Part shown: in pieces, positions 28,601 to 34,327 of the stretch
Position numbering within the stretch: position 1 is the first letter of the stretch
Layout of the letters: each line of letters starts with the position of its first letter
Origin: Janthinobacterium sp. 64
Lineage (GTDB): Bacteria; Pseudomonadota; Gammaproteobacteria; Burkholderiales; Burkholderiaceae_D
Length of the DNA stretch: 64,000 bases
Direction: 5' to 3'
NCBI RefSeq assembly: GCF_002813325.1
Contig: NZ_PHUG01000001.1
Location: 1,674,001 to 1,738,000, forward strand
The notes under the pieces: generated by a model
Seen by the model: the letters and a program-made list of their open reading frames with translations, nothing else
The model's database searches: none
What the model was told of the DNA's origin: nothing
Translations under genes and position numbers: made by a program

Positions 28601-30945
28601 TCCGCCTTCCCCCAACGCGCGCTCTTGCGCGTGAAATTGCCGGCGATACCGACGTAGTCGATATCGGGCATGGCTTGATCCATCGCATACAGACGGCCAT
28701 CGGCGCCCTGGAGCCTGGTGGCGGTGTTGATGCCGTCGGTATAGCGGATCGAGCCACCCGAGACGTCGATCATCGAACCGCTGCGCGCAATGACGGCGCC
28801 ACCTGCACGCAACATGATTTTTCCGGCATCCGCCGACAGTTCATTCAGATCGGTCTTGCCGACGCCCACCCAGCCTGCCATGTCGCCCAGCGGCGTGCCG
28901 ACCCATTCGCCGGGCAGGTACACCAATTGCCCATTCGCATCCTTTTTCTGGACCCACTTCACGCCGGCCATCGGCGCATTTTTAAACACGCCGTGTTCGC
29001 GGCGGTCGACGATCACTTTTTTACCGCGTAGCCAGGAGTCCAGCAACAGTGGCGAATCACGCAATTCATTGGTCCGCAACTCCGCTTCGATGAAGTTGCG
29101 CGACATCGCCACCAGCATGTCTTGCAAACCAGCCACGCTCAGGTAGGCATCGCCGTCGAGATAGATACGACTGGCATCACCCGTACTGCCTTTGCGCCAG
29201 GGCTGCTGGGTAAAGATCGGATTGACAGCCGATTCCATGTTGATCTTGCCGGCAGGAACAACGACGCCTGCCTGCGATTTGATGTCGATCAATTGACCGT
29301 ACATGCCGACCCAGCCTGGCTGGTAGCGCGTGGCAAGGGCCGACGTTTCGATTTCACTCTTATCCGATGTGTCCGGCAAAATCTGGGTCACACTGCCGCT
29401 GCCCAGCGTCAAGGTGCCGGCCGACCAGTTGTACAGATCGTCAATGCCATCGGCGTACATATGCGTGCCCAGGCCCCAGGCGCGCAACAGGATGGAACCA
29501 TTGCGGTTGTTCAATGCGGTGGTCGACATCAGCACACCATCCTGGCGCACGTCTTGCGCTTGCAACGTGACGTTGCCGCGGTCGGCCCGCACCGTGCCGG
29601 TATTGCTCACCTCATAGCCGACCGCCTTGGCGCGCGCGGCCATTTCAGGCAAGACAACGTCGCGGATACCTGCGACGTAATTGAAATCCGCGTACGCGGT
29701 TCCCAACCCCAGCGCAGCCTGCATCTGTCCACCAGTAAATACCCAGCCAGGGACCGCCGATACGGCGACATCGAGGCCGCGCACGGCATTCGGGTCGAGT
29801 GCCGATGGGGTCTTCAGATACACGTTTTCGCCGGCTGCCAGGATGACCTGGCCATCGGGCGCCGAGATATAGCCGGCATTCCTGACCTTGGGCGCGAACA
29901 GCATGACCTTGCTGCCATTGTCGACTTCAATGCGCGCCCCCGCCTCGACCCTGACCTCTCCAGGCGCCGTGCCGGGCTCGAACCGGTCCACCAGGCCCAG
30001 CTGGTCCGGAACGACGCCGTTACCGGCAACATAGCCTGACGCGCCGTATATCGATGGTTTCTGGGTGGTAAATTCTCCGAACTGCGGCACCGGGAAATCA
30101 TTGCCCTGATTGGCCAGGGTCTGCGCATTGTTGATACCCAGCTTGAATTGCTGGTCGCTCAGGCGCAGCGTACTGGCCACCAGGGTGCGCGTATTGACCT
30201 GGCTATTGCCGTTAAAGATGATGCCGTTGCGGTTGATGATGTACACCGAACCGTCGGCCTTGATCTGCCCCGCGATCTCGCTGGGCTTGCCGCTGGGATC
30301 GTTGATGCGGTTCAGGGCGATCCAATTGTTGCTGCCGTCCGCCTTGCTGCCGCCCTTCTGGTTGAAATTGACGATGGTATTTTTGCCGACATTGAAGGTT
30401 TCCCAGTTCAGGATGGCTTTGTCGTCCGTCTGCCGGATTTCGACGACGGTCTTGCCGCCGGTTGCCGTTTGCGTCGGAGCGTTTGCATTGAGCCAGCCTG
30501 CCGTGAGACTGTTGCTGTCGACCTTCAGGCCACCTTCGGCCAATCCATCGGGCCTGACGCCGGCGCTGGCGGCGGCGAGACGCGCCGCTGCTTGCAGCGC
30601 CTGTTGCGCGGCGACATTGCGTGCTGCCAGGGTAAGATTGGCGAATGCGCGTTGCTGTTGCTGCTGCATGCCCTGTTGCTGCGGCGCGGCGCCGTTCAGG
30701 GACGTGACCGCCATGCCATTCGGCAATTTTCCGCTGGCCTCCGCGACGCTGCGTATCGCCCCTTTCTGCGCCATCCAGGCCGCACTGAAGGCTTGCTGCG
30801 CATACGCGTTGCTCATGGCGCCGCCCGTCGCCAGCATCAAGGTGATGGCTCGCGCCAATGGCTTGATGCGCCACGCCAGTTTCTCGGTGCGATCTCGACG
30901 TTGCGACAAGGCTGGGAGCATCGGTGCAAAACAAATGGACGGCAT
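19606..30945 (-). CDS. Giant filamentous-haemagglutinin-family exoprotein (TpsA)
   Basis: About 3,779 residues, the largest gene here. A long signal peptide (1-49, ending NAYA-Q) precedes a Gln-rich stretch (89-99). The two-partner-secretion domain, about residues 135-265, contains ILNWETFNVGKNTIVNF, YIINRNGIIFNGNSQV and NTRTLVAST. It is recognised by a TpsB transporter. The rest is long beta-helix sequence rich in Gly, Ala, Asn, Asp and Ser, interrupted by longer insertions and ending in a charged tail (LTPAEQRQIRK). An Asp-rich EF-hand-like motif sits near residue 2,050. The frame is uninterrupted. The ATG at 30945 fits the signal peptide; the frame is open to a TTG at 31050. Its TpsB partner is 8 kb upstream (39081-40694) in the same block. 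Likely role: adhesin or aggregation factor (inference). Confidence 0.93.
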   Translation of the reverse strand: MPSICFAPMLPALSQRRDRTEKLAWRIKPLARAITLMLATGGAMSNAYAQQAFSAAWMAQKGAIRSVAEASGKLPNGMAVTSLNGAAPQQQGMQQQQQRAFANLTLAARNVAAQQALQAAARLAAASAGVRPDGLAEGGLKVDSNSLTAGWLNANAPTQTATGGKTVVEIRQTDDKAILNWETFNVGKNTIVNFNQKGGSKADGSNNWIALNRINDPSGKPSEIAGQIKADGSVYIINRNGIIFNGNSQVNTRTLVASTLRLSDQQFKLGINNAQTLANQGNDFPVPQFGEFTTQKPSIYGASGYVAGNGVVPDQLGLVDRFEPGTAPGEVRVEAGARIEVDNGSKVMLFAPKVRNAGYISAPDGQVILAAGENVYLKTPSALDPNAVRGLDVAVSAVPGWVFTGGQMQAALGLGTAYADFNYVAGIRDVVLPEMAARAKAVGYEVSNTGTVRADRGNVTLQAQDVRQDGVLMSTTALNNRNGSILLRAWGLGTHMYADGIDDLYNWSAGTLTLGSGSVTQILPDTSDKSEIETSALATRYQPGWVGMYGQLIDIKSQAGVVVPAGKINMESAVNPIFTQQPWRKGSTGDASRIYLDGDAYLSVAGLQDMLVAMSRNFIEAELRTNELRDSPLLLDSWLRGKKVIVDRREHGVFKNAPMAGVKWVQKKDANGQLVYLPGEWVGTPLGDMAGWVGVGKTDLNELSADAGKIMLRAGGAVIARSGSMIDVSGGSIRYTDGINTATRLQGADGRLYAMDQAMPDIDYVGIAGNFTRKSARWGKAETWRNPLMGGNRLEAGYTEGRKAGEVQIFAGDAMVLEGDVWGGVVVGERQRQAPGGNTGGKLELGGGTVDDRPWSPGTIIVSHDPQRLGSAFNATTVLGSDFYLPVDPARPQSKKLTLLADGMLSNSGLGQLNFNIIRGDFEVASGANLAFMPGTALYVSGADGSTGNIRISGMIRSANGSVVLDSVNGQLDIGAQGGLDVSGQWINAWRDGMPAGPWAMNGGAIRLNVGKMSAKGDAVIDVSGGGRADAGKNGLPTLRVGNAGSVTLAGVTPDLDLAALNLRAYAAGSSGSLFIETASSVQLGGAAEAPDVVLLPASLYGDRGFGHVSVTTRGAGKIAVPDGVTVVQQAAGIDLNSFAYRDVATGRSLAEVAPVTVLRQQERLQRKPGGLALSTENGAISVGKDAVIIADTAGRLQFGAGGVNGALEVLGRLEAPAGSIELSGASVAVGADAQLLARGVASIHADKSGHWQGEVRAGGVIDIRGAEVTLAAGSLLDVSGAHGEIEQAEAGNAPGQPGYAKRKLASDGGSIRVRGAGLMAGTLAGQAGGAGAQGGTLAIAHASAETGANLAERVRSYFCMAAGLCSADKIIGFDFATMVDPSLPPLVISKELYEHLGSASRLALAVTATGAAGGGPGAAIDYAAFGMNDTVLDLFRDYVGLDLRSLTPVNSLMVLRPASFSQGGFANLALASVGAVELGDVQLAAATSITVDGTLRHAAGESGHASLTAAYIGLKQTSAVAAPAASARRTGSLTLNADVIDVVGGQSGAAGIAGPVSIRGFARTALHAPELRFSAASTPIDASASTAVLDVDGALSIAAGQIYPSAAVNAKIVSGEAIAVERLGTAAALPLSAGGTLRLEAPVIEQNGVLRAPFGQIELFASNQLTLGAGSITSVSGAGLMVPYGTLSNNEHWQDPTRPADGSNPATGSLTSPPEKRISMAAPDINLAQGAVVDIRGGGDLYAWEFVPGPGGSHDILNMPGMYAVMPGQLASAPVAGVASGSRIWLAGGPGLAAGWYALLPARYALLPGAFAVQSTGNAWAGPVAPGFATPEGHLIMQGKGGNMYGASEDTQASAWRVMSGSTLRKYTEYNEAFANHFFSSDAFKLTQYRLTGQDIVTPRLARDGGGVVFDASNRLTLNGSLLSQADQGGRGGLVDIAGKKIAIVGAGQDAGTLQAQGYLVIDAAGLSNFGAGSLLIGGTRKGDLLGTQVDVTASNIVVRNGAGSELQGPEIILAASEQVAIDAGSVVSAKGSASSSGNLIVKPMQAAVYTDPDGNPDDNYDGVVDAKDAKDDVLTTPAKDWGALVRVANGEAIKVMRQNVDTTRGGLLTVGAGAVLNGGGALLLDATRETDLAASARLSGAHLSVAAGRIGFGGGSGLVLDTAALAQLSNSRHLTFRSYSSFDFHQSLDLGAAGLAALTFDGAAFAGHGGDVTVKGDAITLENSGANLAAAGNGNGTLKLDAGTLILGAGQKSFAGFNAIALGGREQIVGAAKGGIDTGAIALSLNTPLLTGRDGAAQSISTSGALQVLATAGGNPAQQHLQNSLGSRLSLSGASVLFGGRAVALGGSIDMTATNGDLVLADTAQVDVGGYAKQFFDVAEYADAGNIKLSAVGGDVRLKRGSNLNLAAHKLGGNAGALHIAAANGGTVVLDGSIRAQAGGSGGTAGKAGSFSLDIAELSDFAGFSQRLNEAGMNRSRQFRIRQGDIRLDGTTTVENFGLSADQGSISVSGTIDARAAYGGAIRITGGDGVTLHQGAQLLAGATGEFGSGRVTVEATGGQLNLQGGTIDVAGNEGGRVRLRAQQNAAHNDLNATSLNASIVGARSAVLEGVATYNVADYDGSTVDSVKVAAVADAARFNAAAPAIASRLGSHVAIASGIVIESTGDLSMNGDWNVHDDFATARQGSLTLRAGGNLSVKGHLSDGFDQAGRSGKLQEGASWNLRLVAGADLDSANTLAVKPLAAQGVGSGSIIIGIADSNPDAAIDNGAGKLVRTGSGDLEVRAGRDVTLAHKESVIYTAGRKDMATWGDFTTANAGAAYGIEGGNLDIGAQGSITAQPAGQRFTEWLNRQGTLNKQRYFSEYESNVYGMRPDGSYGLLMLPAEQSSWWVNYAAFQQGVGALGGGNVSVNAGGDLNNLVVVLPTTMRMRGGLAAGEAMTMETRNGGSMNVEAGGVIRGGQYYIARGTGDIKAGETAVGNSVSVIWNDGEPDRRDFTFSVAPILALGDATLTVRTAGDLRLQTVIDPLLVRYGDDGTGTLERMDYAAYMSGYTDRTALKLVSTGGDITFVNQADFVFRDLSLKPAYTAQNNLIGHGGNRFPARLAAFALNGSLEIQGPLRGMAGSTNDVQLIAQDDIRFATQHRDELRELRIYGDVEAQVVMPYATPGMMPSPFMPGSQAQIAMDALLANQIDRTGASYFSDPYMRALSNPDVLPLARDFAPSRIYAGAGSILGLDVTANEQTWIRAGQDIRGMRLNARNIRPGDVTLLEAGNDILAMTNVRAAIINQVSDTGSIAVQGPGALTLSAGRDIYADNLKIQTLANQRYTDADNRPMAETQINGLPSQGASITLMAGMHSATGYDAFASAYLDPSRVAAMPAYLKAATADGGVLPIYLVDSIETRSGGQQKVTRRGLVSYMKDMTGQDLAPVEAWTRFQSLPQLAQQQFLRQVFLLELREAGRDQGEPGVNGVPRNGGYNRGYQAIATLFPGDGWKGNVSANNMMLRTMSGGDINVLTPGGGVQVASLGAAVPAGYGLVTLGSGHINVFAKDDVVVNQSRILSFVPEAALRGSDQIIWSSRGGIDAGRGSKTVRVPSAPEVVTDVDGQTIVREKSDMSGSGIGTVGDGDVDLVAPEGVINAGDAGIRVAGNLNIMALQVLNADNIKVKGEAKGLPPPASVNVGALSNASAVASQAAAAAQDVLQRERNDARRNLPSIFSVRVLGFGNELLPANGNVDAAPSHGSLPGGARYDANSAFQVLGQGDLSPAQLARLTPAEQRQIRK

Positions 30946-31093
30946 GGGGGTTCTTTCAGTGATGGATCGTGTTGGAAAGATGATTGCGGAAGAAAATTTT
31001 CGACCGCTCTTGCATCTAGACGAATGCCAATACGGAAAGCTGTACACCAATTTTGAGGGTGGCGCGATGGCCGCCTCGCGTCGCTATCCCGCC

Positions 31094-32095
31094 TTACTTG
31101 AGAATGACGACACCGCCCGGCAAGGACGTGGCGTCCAGGCTGAACAGACGTTGAATTTGTGCGACGGCCTTGTCCAGGTGGCGAATATTGAAACGCCCAT
31201 CGACCGGACGATCACGCATCTTTTTTGCCAGCAGCACGACGCGCCCCGGACGATAGCGGTTGATTTCCGCCACCACCCGGGACAGCGCCGTTTGTTGAAA
31301 ACTCAGCACACCATCACGCCAGGCCGAGACGTCGGCCAGACTGACCTGCTGTACTGCTCCGATGGCATTTTTGTCATATACCACCTGCTGCGCCGCCACG
31401 AGCATGATGCTTCTGCCTGCCGCCTCGACGTTGACGGAACCGGCGACACAGGTCACGCACACTTCCTCATCGAGATAGCGCACTTCGAAGCGCGCATCGC
31501 GGCCCGCCGTGCGGCCCCCTGCGGCAGCGACCGTGAAATCGCGCGCGCGCCGCGTGACATCGACCGCAACCTCGCCGCCCATGACATCAATACCGACCGT
31601 GTCGCCGCCTGCCGCCCGCAATGCAATACTGCTGCGCGTATTCATCTCGACCTGCACGCCATCGGCAAGTGTCAGGCCACGTTGCTCACCGGTCGCCGTG
31701 CGGTAATCCGACTGCCAGGCATCCGCAGCAGAGGGCCACAAATCGAGCGGAGGACGAAGCAATGCCACACCGCCGACGGCCACGGCGGCCACCGCGCCGC
31801 CGAGGAAGGCACGGCGTGACATGGGGGCAATTTTCTTGCTGTGCGCAGACGTGCGCAATTGCGCCAGCTGCGCATCGTGCATGCCCGCCAGCGTCGCGGC
31901 TGGCAACAAGTCATGCCACTTGCGCTGGGCATTCCTGAATGCCTGCGCATGTTGCTCGCTGAGCGCGCACCAGCGCACCAGCGCTTGCGCATCGGCAGCG
32001 CGCGCATTGCCGGACTTGAGTAGCCGCAGCCAGGCGTGCGCACGCAATTCCAGCGCATCGGGACGGCGGCCGGCACCGGGCATCTCGTCACGCAC
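31094..32095 (-). CDS. FecR-type anti-sigma factor with twin-arginine motif
   Basis: About 333 residues. It has a cytoplasmic DUF4880-type N-domain (HAWLRLLKSGNARAADAQAL, AFRNAQRKWHDL) that holds the sigma factor. A membrane or signal helix preceded by SRRAFLGG (about 93-115) follows, then a periplasmic FecR domain (YRTATGEQRGLTLADGVQVEMNTRSS) and a DUF4974-like end (RVVAEINRYRPGRVVLLAKK). The SRRAFLGG sequence resembles a Tat signal, known for the FecR-type regulator PupR of Pseudomonas. The start is uncertain: GTG at 32095 has GGAG 9 nt upstream; TTG 32122 and ATG 32083 are alternatives. It lies between the ECF sigma gene and tpsA, its likely target. Confidence 0.92.
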   Translation of the reverse strand: MRDEMPGAGRRPDALELRAHAWLRLLKSGNARAADAQALVRWCALSEQHAQAFRNAQRKWHDLLPAATLAGMHDAQLAQLRTSAHSKKIAPMSRRAFLGGAVAAVAVGGVALLRPPLDLWPSAADAWQSDYRTATGEQRGLTLADGVQVEMNTRSSIALRAAGGDTVGIDVMGGEVAVDVTRRARDFTVAAAGGRTAGRDARFEVRYLDEEVCVTCVAGSVNVEAAGRSIMLVAAQQVVYDKNAIGAVQQVSLADVSAWRDGVLSFQQTALSRVVAEINRYRPGRVVLLAKKMRDRPVDGRFNIRHLDKAVAQIQRLFSLDATSLPGGVVILK

Positions 32096-32207
32096 TGGGA
32101 ATTGCTCCGGCAGATAAGTCAAGCAGCATGGGGGACTCGAAAAGGGGATCGTCTACCGATAAGACGTCTTTCAAGGACAAAAACTGCACGGTATTTTTCA
32201 TATTCAT
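32088..32207 (-). CDS. Possible 39-residue peptide linking sigma factor and FecR genes
   Basis: An ATG at 32207 overlaps the sigma-factor stop (ATGA). The frame runs 39 codons to a TGA at 32088 that overlaps the start of the fecR-like gene. The peptide begins MNMKNTVQFLSLKDVLSVDD and ends AGAIPSA, with an acidic, hydrophobic centre. A second ATG is two codons in. There is no strong ribosome-binding site, and two TTA codons are unusual for this GC-rich genome. It may only couple translation of the two flanking genes, or be chance. I recognise no family. Confidence 0.35.
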   Translation of the reverse strand: MNMKNTVQFLSLKDVLSVDDPLFESPMLLDLSAGAIPSA

Positions 32208-32710
32208 TGCATCTGTTCAATAACATACTCATGTGCGCGCTTCAGTTCGCGATCCACCAGGCTCAATGAAACACCGAGACGGTCTGCCACCTCCTGCCTG
32301 GGCATTTCATCCACGCGTATCAGTATCAGGATATGGCGCCGGCGTAGCGGCATTTTCTGAATCACCTGTGCCAGGCGTTCCGCTTCCGAACGGGCCTCGG
32401 CCGTTTGCGCCGGACCCGGCATCGGATCGGCCAGTGTATTCAAGACCTGATCGACTTCATCGCCGCTGAGAAAACGTTTTTCGGCGCGAAGGCGATCCAG
32501 CGCAGAATTGGTTGCCATGCGCATCAGGTAGCTCAATGGATACTGTACCGGCTCGTGGGATTCTTTGCCACTTTCCAGACGCAACCAGGTGTCCTGCAAG
32601 GCATCGCCGGCCAGGTCGGCACTGCCGAGATGTAGAGTGAGGCGCCGCTTCAAGTCATCGTAGCGGCGCGCCAGAAACTCGCGCAGTGAAAGGAAATCGG
32701 ATTTGTTCAT
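32204..32710 (-). CDS. ECF sigma factor, FecI-like
   Basis: 168 residues, the usual size. Region 2 (ARRYDDLKRRLTLHLGSADLAGDALQDTWLRLE ... YLMRMATNSALDRLRAEKR) recognises the -10. Region 4 (AQVIQKMPLRRRHILILIRVDEMPRQEVADRLGVSLSLVDRELKRAHEYV) binds the -35. Short gaps on both sides place it in one operon with the STN protein (12 nt upstream) and the FecR-type regulator. In cell-surface signalling such a sigma factor is released when the FecR partner is signalled from the outer membrane. The predicted target is tpsA or this locus. Confidence 0.93.
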   Translation of the reverse strand: MNKSDFLSLREFLARRYDDLKRRLTLHLGSADLAGDALQDTWLRLESGKESHEPVQYPLSYLMRMATNSALDRLRAEKRFLSGDEVDQVLNTLADPMPGPAQTAEARSEAERLAQVIQKMPLRRRHILILIRVDEMPRQEVADRLGVSLSLVDRELKRAHEYVIEQMQ

Positions 32711-32722
32711 CGTTTTCTGACT

Positions 32723-33421
32723 TTAATGAACAGCGCAGGCGCCGGCAGCCGTCAATGCCTGCGGCAGGATCAGCATGAAAAACGGCTTTGACAGATCCGC
32801 AGGTCCATAGCCGACATCGACACGCTGCAAGGCGGCGAGGATAGCCTTGTCGCGCGCGCCATCGCCGGTAGAATCGAGCAACAGCGGCCGCAAGATCCGC
32901 CCCCTGGCATCGAGATGAAAGCGCAAGGCGATCCGGTAGCCGCCGCCAGCAGTCAAAGGATCGCGGCAAAATGCTTCCCTTACCTGCGCCTGCAATGGCC
33001 CGTCATAACTCACGTCGCGTTCGGCGGCGGCAGACGATGGCGCCGTCGCGGGCTCCAGGACGAAGGCATCCATGGCCGTAAAGTAGGCTGCCAGCCCGGT
33101 GCCTTCCAGCATCCTGGCCAACGCCGCCCGCGGTGTGTAATCCCCCGATACCAGAGCCGACATGCGGCCTGCAGTCGATGCCGAACCGTACAAGCCAGAA
33201 AACCCCGTCTGATTGCCAAACGTCGTCAATGCCGCTTGCAGGGGTTGCGCCGGAATGTCAAACACCCGGCTCTCATGGGCGAGGCGCTGCACCGGCTGCA
33301 CCGCAGTTGCAGCGGCATGCGGGTAGCGCAAGGAGTGCGATTGGCCGGCAGCATCGAGCGTCAGCAGTGACATGCCGGCCACCAATGCATACATGGCGCC
33401 GGGCACGACCGTTCTTGCCAT
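32723..33421 (-). CDS. Free-standing STN-domain protein with TonB-C-like end
   Basis: 232 residues. A signal peptide (ALVAGMSLLTLDAAG) is followed by an STN domain, about residues 52-125 (FDIPAQPLQAALTTFGNQTGFSGLYGS ... GDYTPRAALARMLEGTGL). STN normally forms the N-terminal signalling domain of FecA-type receptors and contacts FecR. A TonB-C-like domain follows, about 140-222 (GGGYRIALRFHLDARGRILRPLLL, DKAILAALQRVDVG). There is no plug or barrel, so it cannot be a receptor itself. Its gene is 12 nt upstream of the ECF sigma gene, so it is probably the input module of the switch. Confidence 0.85.
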   Translation of the reverse strand: MARTVVPGAMYALVAGMSLLTLDAAGQSHSLRYPHAAATAVQPVQRLAHESRVFDIPAQPLQAALTTFGNQTGFSGLYGSASTAGRMSALVSGDYTPRAALARMLEGTGLAAYFTAMDAFVLEPATAPSSAAAERDVSYDGPLQAQVREAFCRDPLTAGGGYRIALRFHLDARGRILRPLLLDSTGDGARDKAILAALQRVDVGYGPADLSKPFFMLILPQALTAAGACAVH

Positions 33422-33637
33422 AACAATTTAAGTGAGGTGTACATGCATGGGATGTGGAATCGGCGCGGGCGCCGAATTGTCAGTCTTTCCATGTTATCGA
33501 AGAAATATGACGTTGCCATGACAAACAGGCGGGAAAACCCCATGCCGGCCGGTACCGATGGCGGGCATGGAAAGGTCAGCGATGGCGGCCGGACGCGACG
33601 CCTGTCCTGCTTCAGGCTGTCGCGCCCTCCATACCAG

Positions 33638-34318
33638 TCAATCGGATTGGGGGGATGCCAGCGCCGCGGCGGCCGGCGTTTCCGTCTGGCGCGCATCAAA
33701 GCGGCCCTGGTACAGCTGGTCGCCATATTGCTGGGCGATTTGTTCCAGCTTGACCCGGCTTTGCGCGGCGAACGGCTGGCGCGCTTGCATGACGCCCAGC
33801 ACGTCGAGGCCTTCATACGCACGCAGGATGTCTTGCCCGGCCGCATACAGCTGGGCATTCTTGCTTTCGCAGCGCGCCAGGGCGCCGCGCTGGGACGCCA
33901 CTTCGGCGTCGAGGCGCGCACGCTCCGCTTCGATCTGCTTGCCCGTGGCGGCCAGCCGTTCGCTGGCCTGGCGGTACTGCGCCAGGCTGGCCGTTGCCTC
34001 TTGCGCGGCGGCGGCGCCGCGCTGTTGCTCGGCTGCCAGCTTTTCCCGCTGCGCGCGCTCCTGCGCCAGCTGCGACTGGCTGCGCGCCAGCTCCTTTTTC
34101 AAGCCGTCGCTGGCAGGCGCGGCGGCAGCGGGCACGGCCTTGGCTTTGAGTACGTCCAGCTCGCCGCGCGTCTGCTGCAATTGCGCCGTCACATTGCGCA
34201 ATTCGGCCCGCAGACGCTCTTCCATGCTTTGCCCCTTCTGTCCCTGCGCCTGGGCCGTGCCGGCGCCCAGCAAGCTCAGCAACAGCAAAGGCAGGCGCAT
34301 TTTCTTGGATATCAACAT
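33638..34318 (-). CDS. Periplasmic coiled-coil protein of unknown function
   Basis: 226 residues. A signal peptide (LPLLLLSLLGAGTAQAQ) precedes long Gln/Ala/Arg/Glu-rich helices, about residues 31-150, with heptad character (MEERLRAELRNVTAQLQQTR, AYRQASERLAATGKQIEAER-like). A shorter C-terminal region ends DQLYQGRFDARQ. No enzymatic motif is visible. The gene starts 9 nt after the porin gene and is the last of the tpsB-to-porin run; 216 nt without a gene separate it from the STN gene. It could be a periplasmic scaffold for the secretion complex (inference). Confidence 0.8.
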   Translation of the reverse strand: MLISKKMRLPLLLLSLLGAGTAQAQGQKGQSMEERLRAELRNVTAQLQQTRGELDVLKAKAVPAAAAPASDGLKKELARSQSQLAQERAQREKLAAEQQRGAAAAQEATASLAQYRQASERLAATGKQIEAERARLDAEVASQRGALARCESKNAQLYAAGQDILRAYEGLDVLGVMQARQPFAAQSRVKLEQIAQQYGDQLYQGRFDARQTETPAAAALASPQSD

Positions 34319-34327
34319 CGTGGCTCC

